A stretch of DNA of 64,000 bases, from contig JALJCR010000001.1 in assembly GCA_022953095.1 (NCBI GenBank), forward strand, positions 558,001-622,000, given 5' to 3'. Below the pieces are notes generated by a model. That model made no database searches. It was not told the DNA's origin and was given only the letters and a program-made list of their open reading frames with translations. Made by a program: the position numbers and the translations under genes. Shown here piece by piece: positions 44,866-53,495 of this stretch; within the stretch, counting starts at the first letter, position 1, and the number at the start of each line of letters is the position of its first letter. The DNA is from Qipengyuania sp. ABI-127-1 (GTDB lineage Bacteria; Pseudomonadota; Alphaproteobacteria; Sphingomonadales; Sphingomonadaceae).

Positions 44866-46679
44866 GAGCCAGCCATCCCGCCGCCGGCCGCGATCCAGTT
44901 CGCGACCTTGGTTTCCAGTACATCCATCGGTAAACACCCGGTGCCGATGACCTGATGATGGTAGTCGCGCACGTCGAACCGTTTGCCCAGGCGCCGAGAA
45001 GCACGGTCTCGAAGCTCCCGTATCTTCAATTCGCCAACCTTGTAAGCGCAGGCTTGACCTGGATGAGAGATGTATCGGTCGATCTCGACTGCGACGTCGC
45101 GCGGCGCCATCGAGGTGTTGGCGAGCATGAACTCTATCGCCTTCTGTCTGCTCCATCGTTTCGCATGAATGCCGGTGTCCACCACCAACCGCACGGCGCG
45201 CAGCATGGCCATGTCGTAGTGGCCGAAAAGCTGCATCGGGTCTTTGAACATGCCCAGTTCCGGCCCCAGAGATTCGGCATAAAGACCCCACCCCTCGATG
45301 AACGCGGTGGCCTTGCCTTTCTGCAGGAGTTCGGGAAGGGCCTCATCCTCTTGTGCAAGCGTCGTCTGAAAGTGGTGTCCAGGAATGCCCTCATGCAAGG
45401 TAAGCGTTTCCAGCGTCGGGATCGGGCGCGTGTCGAGCATCGACATATTGAAGAAGAGGATGCCCGGAGACTTTCCGTCTGGCGGTCCTGTCCGGTAATA
45501 TCCAGTACCCCGCTGATCACCCAGCGCGGGTAATGCCCGCACTTCGAAAGGTGCCTTCGGGCTGTGATGAAACAACTGGGGAATGTTCGGCCAAATGCGT
45601 GCCTCAATCGCTTCGAAGCGATCGATCAGTTCCTCGGGAGTCTTACAGTAGAATTCCGGATTGGTGCGAATGTACTCAAAGAACGCCTTCAGGTCGCCTT
45701 CGAAGCCGACTGTCTGCCGTACCTGCTCCATTTGCTTGCGGATGCGGGACACTTCAGACAGGCCAAGGTCATGAATTTCATCGGGAGTTTTGGTGGTCGT
45801 GGTGTGCCGGGCAAGTTCCCACGCATAAAGCGCGCTGCCGTCCTTCATGGCCCAGCGCCCCGGTTCCGATGAAGCCCGAGGCAAATATTCGTCTCGCAGA
45901 AATGTCCGCCATGATCCGTATGCAGGATAGATCGCATTTTCGATCCTCGCACGATAGAGCTTCTCGAGCTCCTTGCGATCGGTACCGGTGATCGATGCGG
46001 GCATCCGTTTTATCGCGAACCAGAACGGACTGTCTTCAATCGGCATCGCCAGCATCGCGTCGACCTGGCCCAGGACATTCTCGATCAAAACGCGCGGCTG
46101 GCGATAACCAGCAGCCAGACCCTCCCGCGCCTTGGTCACGACGTTAGCCATATAGGCGGCGAACCCATCCAAGCGTGCGAGATTCAGCCCATAGTCCGCA
46201 AGAGTATCGAAGCGCGCCGATCCTCCGGACATGTAATCGGGAAATTCCACATGCATCCCGAAAGACGCATCGAAGGGGGCAAGGGTCTGCACATCGAACA
46301 GCCCCCGGTCGAACAGTGTAATCGTCTGACTCAGGTAATAGTCGAATACGTCGTATGCGATGGCCTCGACTGCGCTTAGCGCCGTGCGATCGATCGCCTT
46401 GAGGGCTTCGCTCTCTTCGCGGCGAAAGGCACTCAGTCTATCGCGATAGAAGTCAGAGTAGGGATCGACGAAAGCGGGACCCGTTGCCGTGGTATGTACT
46501 TGCTTGCTGGACAGTGGGTGGAGCCTTGCGTCACGCGCTGCGCTCAATTCCAGCAGGCTGCGCAGGCGGGCGGAGGCGTCCCTTGTTTGCGCGAAGGCCA
46601 TGGAGGGAACAAGCGCACTAGACGCCATCAACATCATGGCATGCCTTCGGGACAGGACAAACTTACTGTGCTGAGACAT
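44862..46679 (-). CDS. DUF885 metallohydrolase, exported (paralogue 1)
   Basis: A 605-residue DUF885 protein. The N-terminus, SRRHAMMLMASSALVPSMAFAQ, is a twin-arginine-like export signal. The catalytic core has HEGIPGHHF, the likely zinc site, with the first His at about residue 429 and Glu next to it, then GKATAFIEGWGLYAESLG; the C-terminal ISHPGQACAYKVGELKI is also conserved in the family. The family is thought to be related to metallocarboxypeptidases, but few members have been assayed. It is first in a leftward operon with DUF3311 and the symporter, so it may cut a peptide outside and supply the product to that transporter. A LysR-type palindrome lies upstream. Confidence 0.85.
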   Translation of the reverse strand: MSQHSKFVLSRRHAMMLMASSALVPSMAFAQTRDASARLRSLLELSAARDARLHPLSSKQVHTTATGPAFVDPYSDFYRDRLSAFRREESEALKAIDRTALSAVEAIAYDVFDYYLSQTITLFDRGLFDVQTLAPFDASFGMHVEFPDYMSGGSARFDTLADYGLNLARLDGFAAYMANVVTKAREGLAAGYRQPRVLIENVLGQVDAMLAMPIEDSPFWFAIKRMPASITGTDRKELEKLYRARIENAIYPAYGSWRTFLRDEYLPRASSEPGRWAMKDGSALYAWELARHTTTTKTPDEIHDLGLSEVSRIRKQMEQVRQTVGFEGDLKAFFEYIRTNPEFYCKTPEELIDRFEAIEARIWPNIPQLFHHSPKAPFEVRALPALGDQRGTGYYRTGPPDGKSPGILFFNMSMLDTRPIPTLETLTLHEGIPGHHFQTTLAQEDEALPELLQKGKATAFIEGWGLYAESLGPELGMFKDPMQLFGHYDMAMLRAVRLVVDTGIHAKRWSRQKAIEFMLANTSMAPRDVAVEIDRYISHPGQACAYKVGELKIRELRDRASRRLGKRFDVRDYHHQVIGTGCLPMDVLETKVANWIAAGGGMAGS

Positions 46680-46814
46680 TACGCGCTTCTCCCAAATCGC
46701 GATGATCCCGCGAATGGTAGCGTGGCTTCCGTGAACCTCCAGTATGGATCTGGAGCGAGAAATTCTGGAAAAATAATATAGAACAATTGCTTATGGGTGA
46801 AATGATCTCCTATG

Positions 46815-46829
46815 TTGCGTTCAGTGCAA
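46815..46829. promoter_or_regulatory. LysR-type palindrome upstream of DUF885-1
   Basis: TTGCG-TTCAG-TGCAA, flanked by G and C so the outer arms GTTGC/GCAAC also pair. It is 136 bases before the DUF885-1 start. Confidence 0.6.
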
Positions 46830-46999
46830 CGATTTGTCAGCATTGTGCACTTTTAGCGCATCGATGAAGCTGCTCCCTCTCCCCGCCGGTTCGGTCTCCT
46901 TGCCTTTGGGAGAAGCAGCAACGGCATCATCAAACTTCACCTGTCGGGGCTTCAGTAGTTGCAGCCGCGCATTTCCATACGAACTTCCCACTCATTAAT

Positions 47000-47014
47000 T
47001 TGCGTTAGGCGCAA
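47000..47014. promoter_or_regulatory. LysR-type palindrome upstream of NTF2-like gene
   Basis: TTGCG-TTAGG-CGCAA, a perfect 5-bp-arm palindrome 109 bases before the NTF2-like start. It is the fourth copy of this motif in 9 kb. Confidence 0.6.
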
Positions 47015-47122
47015 CAAAATCCACTGTTCGATGTCATTGAAACAAATTCGTAACTGACTGAAACTCCGCAGCAGTCGCGTCACTGTGCCATCTTGGCGAA
47101 GGCGCTTTGGAGAATTCGGTCA

Positions 47123-47665
47123 ATGAAGCGAGTTCGTACTGCAATTGCCGGTTTGGTGGCTGCTACGCTGTGTTTTAGCACTCAGGTTCATGCTGAGTCG
47201 AAGAAGGCACCGGGGCCTTCTTCGGACCCTGAGCGCCGTGCTGGGAAAGAGGCTCCGGCCATCGATATCCTTTCGCGCATGTTCATCTGGTGGAACGGTG
47301 CGTACACCGTGCCGGGTTCCTATACCGAAGAGGCCTTCTCCGCGTTTTTCACGCCCGATGCGACACTCACGCTCAATGGGCGCAGATCGATCACCGGCGT
47401 GGCGCAATGGGCCGAGCGGTTCCAAGACATTCAGGCGCTGGGGGGCGAGGTGGAGATCGTGGTGCCTTTCAAGGTCGTCTTCGCAGCGGATGACAAGATA
47501 TATACATATCATGTCATCCGCTCGCGCCGGACCGAAGGCATCGGCTGCATGTTGGCCGCAGGTCACGCCACGGTCCGAGATGGGCTTATTGCGTCGATCG
47601 ATCTGGTCCGATCCGAGCTAACTCCCGAACAAAGGCGGGTTGAACCGCTGTGCTGGCAGAGCTGA
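47123..47665 (+). CDS. exported NTF2/SnoaL-like protein
   Basis: A 180-residue protein from ATG 47123 (a TTG at 47093 in frame is unlikely). A signal peptide ends QVHAES. The mature domain reads FIWWNGAYTVPGSYTEEAFSA, FTPDATLTLNGRRSITG, AQWAERFQDIQALG and IEIVVPFKVVF-like strands: a cone-shaped NTF2/SnoaL fold with a central pocket. Cys in IGCMLA and near the end (LCWQS) could pair in the periplasm. Such proteins can be enzymes or ligand-binding. It is 94 bases before the TonB receptor and likely co-transcribed; perhaps a periplasmic helper. Function unknown. Confidence 0.65.
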   Translation: MKRVRTAIAGLVAATLCFSTQVHAESKKAPGPSSDPERRAGKEAPAIDILSRMFIWWNGAYTVPGSYTEEAFSAFFTPDATLTLNGRRSITGVAQWAERFQDIQALGGEVEIVVPFKVVFAADDKIYTYHVIRSRRTEGIGCMLAAGHATVRDGLIASIDLVRSELTPEQRRVEPLCWQS

Positions 47666-47759
47666 TCGATACTCTGTCGCGTTCTCATGCCCCGGTCAGG
47701 GCGACTTTCAATCGGTGCAATCACATTTCATTCGATAATTCCAAAAGGGGAGACTGATC

Positions 47760-50039
47760 ATGAGGTCGAGTATCAACGTGCGGAGGCTGCGCACAATTCT
47801 GCTCACATCGGCATTGCCCGCAGTCGCAGTCGCCGGTGTCGCGACGCCGGTTTCGGCACAGGACGTGGACGACGAAGGCCTTACGGATCAAGTCATCATC
47901 GTAACGGCGCAGCGCCGCAGCGAATCGATCCAGGACGTCCCAATTTCCATCACCGCGCTCGGGGCCGAACAGCTCAAGGATCAAAACGTTAACGGCGTCG
48001 ATGATGTCTTCGCAATGACGCCGAACGTCGCGTTTCAATCCAACGGCTCACGCGATCGCAAGGATCTCTCTATCCGCGGCATTTCCAACCAGCTGAACCC
48101 CTATGCCGATGTGCGTCAGTCGAGCTACGCCTTCTATATCGACGAATTCAGCGTCGTTGCCGGTACCAGCAACCCGCAAATCGTCGACCTTGAGCGGGTC
48201 GAGGTGCTGCGCGGACCCCAAGGCACTTACTTCGGGCGCAACGCGGTTGGGGGGGCGATCAACGTCGTTACCAAGAAGCCGGTAGATTATTTCGAAGCTA
48301 ATGCCCAGCTGGGCTATGCCAGCTTCGACACGAAGCGCGCACAGGGCATGATAAATATCCCCGTGGTCGAGGGTTTGCTCGCGATCCGAGCTTCTGGCCA
48401 GTACGAGAAGTCCGACGGGTATATCCGCAACATCAATCCGATCGGCGGCGGCAACGACAGTGAATACTACACCGGTCGCATTCAGGCGCGCCTGACGCCG
48501 CTCGACAACCTGACCTGGGACTTTACCTATAGCTATTCGGACGAGACACTCGGCATGCGTAACGGTGTGCCGACCGGCTTTGTCACGCGTACGTGGGCGG
48601 CGGTCTATTATGGAGCAACCGCCGGCCTGATCGCCGATCCCGACGGCGTCGGTTTCTTCCCGGAAAACACCAACGAAGTGAACTTCAACCGTCCGCAGGA
48701 GGTCGGGAGCACGTTCGAATACTACAGCTCACGCGCCGTCTGGGATTTCGGTCCGGTCGAAGCCACTCTCGTTGCCGGCCATCTGGAATCGGATCTGTTC
48801 AATTATGGTGATGTTGATGGTGGCAGTATAGATTTCTTTTACGAAAATCTTCTGTTGCACCGCGAATCGACGAGCGGCGAGCTTCGCTTGCAATCTACCG
48901 GAAGCCATTTTTTCGACTGGAGCTTCGGCGCCTTCTACGGCAAGGACACCGGCGATAGCGATCAACAGACTTTCCATGGAGCGGACAGCCCGCTTTGCCC
49001 CGCCTCCACCAATGGCGATTGCGAAGGCTTTGAAGTGACGGGTGGGGAAGGCTTCAGTACATCGCGATACTTCGCATTGTTTGCCCAAGGCACTCTGAAC
49101 TTCACCGATCAGCTCTCGGCCACTGCGGGCTTACGCTATTCTTGGGAAAAGGTGACGAACACTTCGCAGACATCTTCTAACACGATCATCACCGGCACGA
49201 ACGATCGGTCCGCCACGTTTGAAGATATCTCGCCCAAGTTCACACTGACCTATAAGCCGAACCCCACGCTCATGATCTATGCGACCGCATCGCGCGGCTT
49301 CAAATCGGGCGGCACCCAAACCAGCAATTCGGCCCAACTGCGCAACGAATTCGATCCGGAAACGCTCTGGAACTACGAAGTGGGCGCTAAGTTCGATTTG
49401 TTTGACAATCGCGTACGCGTCGACATCACTGGCTTCTACATGGACTGGAAGGATGTCCAGCAAACGATCCGTTTCCAGTTCATCGATCCGGGCTCTGGCC
49501 TGCTGCGTGGCGTCAGCGGTATCGCCAATGCTGCATCAGCGGAGAGTTACGGATTGGAAGGCAGCTTCAACGCCAGCCTTACACCGCGATGGACGCTCGC
49601 AGGACAGCTTGGCTACAACAAGTCGAAATACAGGGATTATCCGAACGCGCTGATCGATGGACAGATTCTTGATCTCACGGGGCAACAGCTAACCACGGCC
49701 CCGAAATGGACCGCCGGTGCCCAAACGCAATACACCCTCCCGCTCGGCTCTTTCGAGGGGTTCGTTCGCGGGGAATGGAGCTATCGCTCCAAGATGATCT
49801 CTAACCCATATTATTACCTCTACAAGGCTGTGCCCGGTGAACCGTTCCTCAGCCCCAGCTATCATAATGTGAATCTTCGACTGGGCTTCGAGAACGACAG
49901 CCTTCGCGTGGTTGGCTACGTCGAGAACCTGTTCAAAGCCAAATACTACGCGAACGCCTATGAGAAAGCGTTTTACAGTGGTTCGCAGGTCGAGCCGTCT
50001 TTCCGCGAGTTCGGCATCAGCGTAGGCTATTCGTTCTAA
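47760..50039 (+). CDS. TonB-dependent outer membrane receptor (4)
   Basis: A 759-residue receptor with a signal peptide ending TPVSAQ, TonB-box-like IIVTAQRRSES, and a plug with LSIRGISNQ, ERVEVLRGPQGTYFGRNAVGG and INVVTKKP. Barrel landmarks include LTYKPNPTLMIYATASRGFKSGG, and it ends VGYSF. It stands between the NTF2-like gene and a DUF885 gene, downstream of two LysR-type palindromes, so it likely imports the substrate of this region. Start ATG 47760 has GGGGAGACTG upstream. The ligand is unknown; peptides are the context-based guess. Confidence 0.93.
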   Translation: MRSSINVRRLRTILLTSALPAVAVAGVATPVSAQDVDDEGLTDQVIIVTAQRRSESIQDVPISITALGAEQLKDQNVNGVDDVFAMTPNVAFQSNGSRDRKDLSIRGISNQLNPYADVRQSSYAFYIDEFSVVAGTSNPQIVDLERVEVLRGPQGTYFGRNAVGGAINVVTKKPVDYFEANAQLGYASFDTKRAQGMINIPVVEGLLAIRASGQYEKSDGYIRNINPIGGGNDSEYYTGRIQARLTPLDNLTWDFTYSYSDETLGMRNGVPTGFVTRTWAAVYYGATAGLIADPDGVGFFPENTNEVNFNRPQEVGSTFEYYSSRAVWDFGPVEATLVAGHLESDLFNYGDVDGGSIDFFYENLLLHRESTSGELRLQSTGSHFFDWSFGAFYGKDTGDSDQQTFHGADSPLCPASTNGDCEGFEVTGGEGFSTSRYFALFAQGTLNFTDQLSATAGLRYSWEKVTNTSQTSSNTIITGTNDRSATFEDISPKFTLTYKPNPTLMIYATASRGFKSGGTQTSNSAQLRNEFDPETLWNYEVGAKFDLFDNRVRVDITGFYMDWKDVQQTIRFQFIDPGSGLLRGVSGIANAASAESYGLEGSFNASLTPRWTLAGQLGYNKSKYRDYPNALIDGQILDLTGQQLTTAPKWTAGAQTQYTLPLGSFEGFVRGEWSYRSKMISNPYYYLYKAVPGEPFLSPSYHNVNLRLGFENDSLRVVGYVENLFKAKYYANAYEKAFYSGSQVEPSFREFGISVGYSF

Positions 50040-50094
50040 GACCAGCTGCCTGGCGCGGCAATGCACGCGCTGCGATACCGGAAGGAATGAAATC

Positions 50095-50122
50095 GCCGGT
50101 GGGAGATTTGTCTTCCACCGGC
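50095..50122. other. hairpin between TonB receptor 4 and DUF885-2
   Basis: GCCGGTGG and CCACCGGC form a perfect 8-bp stem with a 12-base loop, ending 19 bases before the DUF885-2 start. It may be a partial terminator or processing site that separates receptor and enzyme expression. Confidence 0.45.
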
Positions 50123-50141
50123 ACCATGAGGAGATCGGGTC

Positions 50142-51956
50142 GTGCCGAGTGACAGAAGGAAATTTCTGAAGATTTCAGCTTCGGCCGGAATGGCTTTGGG
50201 TTTCGCGTCGCGCCCAGGGAGTGCTCTGGCGCACAGCAATGATGCTATGCTCGAAGCTCTGCTTCAAAGCCATTGCGAGAAGTTTCTTGCCCGGTCACCC
50301 GAAGAAGCAACGGCTGCAAACTTCGACATAGGCCCAAATGGCTATCTGCGGGCCAGGCTCGATGATCGCTCGCTGGCCGCGCGTGACCGTGATCAGCGCG
50401 CGGTCAAAGACGCTTTGGCACAGCTTAGAGCCGTACCCGTTCAAAGTCTCTCGCAGCGAGCCGCGCTTGATCGGGACGTTGCGCTCTACGTGTACGAAAC
50501 GCTGGATCGCCTGCTTGGCTTTTACGGCTATGCAGATCTGAACCTACGGCCCAGCCCGTATGTCGTCAGCCAGATGAACGGTGCCTATTACTGGCTGCCC
50601 GATTTCATCGGTAGTCGCCACCCGATCACTGATGGGGCCGATGCGGAAGCCTATTTCGACCGTCTTTCCGGACTCGCGATCGCGCTGGATCAGGAAAGCG
50701 CTCGCATTCGGCATGATGCTGCCATCGGGGTGGTTCCGCCCGAATTCGTGATCGAGAAAACCATCTCGCAAATCAAGAACTTGCGCGACGGGCCGCCGCT
50801 CGCCTCGGCGCTTCTCGCACCCGCGATCGCGAGGATGGAGGCGCTCGACAGGCGGGGCGATGCCGAGCGGGCGACGAAGATTTTCCGGCAGATCATCCAG
50901 CCAGCGCTTACCCGGCAGATCGAGGCGCTCGAAGCCGTCCGTGCGCAAGCGGTCGATACGGCCGGGGTCTGGCGCCTGCCCGACGGCGATGCCTATTATG
51001 CAAGCGCGGTGCAGGCGAATACGACGACAGACATCGCGCCGCACGATCTGCATGCGCTCGGCCTAGAACAGTGCGCATCGCTGCTTTCCCAAATCGACGC
51101 GCTGCTCAAGGCCCAAGGCATGAGCCAGGGTACTGTCGGCGAACGCATTGCCGCTCTTAATGCGGATCAGCGCTTCAAGGTAAGCAATGACGATGCGGGA
51201 CGCGAGAAATTGCTGGAGCTTGCCCGCCGCCATGTCGAGAATATAACCGCCAGACTGCCCGAAGCCTTTGGCAGTACTGCAGTCAATCCAATCGTCGTCA
51301 GACGTATTCCCGTTGCTGTCGAGGCGGGAGCACCCGGAGCATTCTATAGCGAAGGAGCCCCTGGTGAGCCGAGCGTCTATTCGTTGAACCTGCGAAACCC
51401 TGCGGAACACTCGCTCTGGCGGTTGCCGACATTAACGCATCACGAGGCCGTGCCCGGACATCATTTCCAGTATAGCGTGCTTGCCCATGCACCGTCTTTG
51501 CCGCTCTTCCGCAGGATAGTCAGATTTTCGGCCTATACCGAAGGGTATGCCCTCTACGCCGAGCAGGTAGCGGCAGAGCTCGGCATTTTCGACGACGATC
51601 CCTTCGGGCGTATTGGCGAACTGCAATCGCAATTGTTCCGCTCAGCGCGCATCGTGGTGGATACCGGCCTGCATCACAAACGCTGGACGAAAGATGAAGC
51701 GATCCGGTGGATGGTCGACAACGCAGGCGAACAGCCGCTTTCGACCGAACGCGAAGTGACCCGCTATTCGGTTTATCCAGGCCAGGCATGCAGTTTCAAG
51801 GTCGGTGCCACGCGCATTGTCGAGAGCCGCGAGGCAGCTCGCGAAAAGATGGGAGCACGCTTCGATATTCGCAAATTCCACGATTTGATCCTCACCTCGG
51901 GGCCGATGCCCATGGCGGTGATGGAAAGGGCCGTGCAGCAATGGGCCGAAGCCTGA
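50142..51956 (+). CDS. DUF885 metallohydrolase, Tat-exported (paralogue 2)
   Basis: A 604-residue DUF885 protein starting at GTG 50142. The N-terminus, DRRKFLKISASAGMALGF, is a classic twin-arginine signal, so it folds (probably with metal) before export. The active-site motif is THHEAVPGHHF, with the zinc-site His at about residue 434, and the second conserved motif is EGYALYAEQ. Near the end, VYPGQACSFKVGATRIVESRE is equivalent to the stretch in paralogue 1. It is downstream of TonB receptor 4 and 25 bases upstream of an exported amidohydrolase, which suggests periplasmic stepwise hydrolysis of an imported molecule. Confidence 0.87.
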   Translation: MPSDRRKFLKISASAGMALGFASRPGSALAHSNDAMLEALLQSHCEKFLARSPEEATAANFDIGPNGYLRARLDDRSLAARDRDQRAVKDALAQLRAVPVQSLSQRAALDRDVALYVYETLDRLLGFYGYADLNLRPSPYVVSQMNGAYYWLPDFIGSRHPITDGADAEAYFDRLSGLAIALDQESARIRHDAAIGVVPPEFVIEKTISQIKNLRDGPPLASALLAPAIARMEALDRRGDAERATKIFRQIIQPALTRQIEALEAVRAQAVDTAGVWRLPDGDAYYASAVQANTTTDIAPHDLHALGLEQCASLLSQIDALLKAQGMSQGTVGERIAALNADQRFKVSNDDAGREKLLELARRHVENITARLPEAFGSTAVNPIVVRRIPVAVEAGAPGAFYSEGAPGEPSVYSLNLRNPAEHSLWRLPTLTHHEAVPGHHFQYSVLAHAPSLPLFRRIVRFSAYTEGYALYAEQVAAELGIFDDDPFGRIGELQSQLFRSARIVVDTGLHHKRWTKDEAIRWMVDNAGEQPLSTEREVTRYSVYPGQACSFKVGATRIVESREAAREKMGARFDIRKFHDLILTSGPMPMAVMERAVQQWAEA

Positions 51957-51981
51957 CAGACTTCGAACGGGAGTGACGATA

Positions 51982-53304
51982 ATGAGAATGGCGACAATCC
52001 GGCGGACGTTTGTTGGTCTGCTTGCCGCGATCGCGGCAACGAGTGCGCAGGCGGTGCCGGATGCGGCACCCGTGCAGCAGACCGTAAGCGAAGAGACCGT
52101 CGTCCTGACCGAAGCTAATGTTGTGGACGTCGATGGCGGCGCTCCGGTGCTCGATGCGGTAGTCGTCATTCGCGGAAATACGATTGCCGAGATTGGCCCG
52201 GCGTCTTCGGTCATGATTCCCGATGAGGCGCAGGTGGTCGCCATGAAGGGCAAGTGGTTGATCCCGGGCCTGATGAATATGCATACTCACTTTGGTCTTG
52301 TGTTGCCCGGCAGCGAAGGCGCGGAACTTGCAGACGAAACCGATCCTGAACTCGCCCTCCGCATGGCTAACAACGCCCGCAAATCACTGCTGGCAGGCGT
52401 CACGACGGTAAGACTCGTGGGAGAGACACACGGGGTCGATTTTGCTGTTCGTCGTGCGATCCAGAAGGGCGAGGCCATTGGTCCGCGCGTCAAGACTGCC
52501 GGGGAGATCATCGTACCAACGGGCGGGCACGGCTTTTTGGAAGCGGATGGGCCTTACGCACTTGCACGGGCAGTACGTGAGCAGATCAAGAAAGGCGCGG
52601 ACTGGATCAAGATAGCGATTTCTGGCGGCATCTCTGACACGCACGGCAGCATTGGTGCGGCACCGATGACTGATGAGGAGCTTTCAACCCTGATCGAGGT
52701 CGCGCATCGCAACGGTATCCCGGTAACTGCACATAACGGTTCTCCAGCAGCGGCCGAACAGTCGATAAAATTCGACATCAACTGCTTTGAGCACGGCTAT
52801 TTTCTCACTCCTGAAAATCTGGCTGCGATGGAAAAGAAGGGCATCTGGTTGGTGCCAACGATTGTGGTTTCACAAGCCGGAGCGATGGAATTCTTCCGCA
52901 AGATCGGCTCGCCCGAATGGTATCTGGAACGGGTAAGGTCGACAGGCAAGCAGCATTGGGCGATGCTGCAGAATGCCATCAAGGCAGACGTCAACATCGC
53001 ACTCGGGACTGACCAGTTCCCGTTTGAGCCCAACAGCGGCACCACGGCAACCGTCGCGGAAGCCGAGCTCTACGTTCAGGCTGGCATGACCCCGCTGGAA
53101 GCGTTGCAGGCGGGCACTACGCAGACCGCAAAGATGCTCAAGATCGAAGATCAAGTTGGTCGATTGCAACCGGGCCTGCTTGCGGACATCATCGCGGTCG
53201 ATAGCGATCCGACGGTCGATATCTCGGCCTTGCGTTCGATCAGTTTCGTGATGAAGGACGGGGTCATTTATCGCGACGATGCCAATGGTGTGTTGGCAAA
53301 TTGA
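51982..53304 (+). CDS. exported metal-dependent amidohydrolase (prolidase/imidazolonepropionase-like)
   Basis: About 440 residues from ATG 51982, preceded by GGGAG at good distance; a GTG at 51973 would add 3 residues. A signal peptide (IRRTFVGLLAAIAATSAQA) is followed by the amidohydrolase barrel. Metal ligands: the HxH of NMHTHFG, the Lys of DWIKIAISGG (likely carboxylated), His in PVTAHNGS, His in CFEHGYF and Asp in ALGTDQFP. Exported members of this branch include Xaa-Pro and Xaa-Arg dipeptidases. With two DUF885 genes and an S9 peptidase nearby, a dipeptidase role is plausible but unproven. Confidence 0.87.
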   Translation: MRMATIRRTFVGLLAAIAATSAQAVPDAAPVQQTVSEETVVLTEANVVDVDGGAPVLDAVVVIRGNTIAEIGPASSVMIPDEAQVVAMKGKWLIPGLMNMHTHFGLVLPGSEGAELADETDPELALRMANNARKSLLAGVTTVRLVGETHGVDFAVRRAIQKGEAIGPRVKTAGEIIVPTGGHGFLEADGPYALARAVREQIKKGADWIKIAISGGISDTHGSIGAAPMTDEELSTLIEVAHRNGIPVTAHNGSPAAAEQSIKFDINCFEHGYFLTPENLAAMEKKGIWLVPTIVVSQAGAMEFFRKIGSPEWYLERVRSTGKQHWAMLQNAIKADVNIALGTDQFPFEPNSGTTATVAEAELYVQAGMTPLEALQAGTTQTAKMLKIEDQVGRLQPGLLADIIAVDSDPTVDISALRSISFVMKDGVIYRDDANGVLAN

Positions 53305-53495
53305 TTGCGAAGTAGGACGCCAAGTATATCCAATGCCTTAGCATGGTTGGCTGTCATCAACATGCCACGGAGGGAATTGGGTCCATCCCAAGCCCCGATA
53401 GCATTCCGGTATGGTTCGAAATACCCACATACCGACGTGGGGAACTGGCTGGGTTCACGCGCCATCGCCCTGGCGAGATCGTTTCCCGGTGCGGT

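Larger units (their letters stand above)
46680..47122. other. 443-base divergent regulatory region
   Basis: No gene seen between the DUF885 gene (-) and the NTF2-like gene (+). It holds two LysR-type palindromes, at 46815 and 47000, one nearer each gene, and an AT-rich stretch near 46770-46785 that may include the leftward promoter. Confidence 0.6.

Noticed and set aside
44644-45291. 215-residue frame ending in the DUF3311 protein
   Set aside because: Its first 142 codons are antiparallel-free shadow of DUF885-1 in another frame; GTG 44865 gives the proper small two-helix protein.
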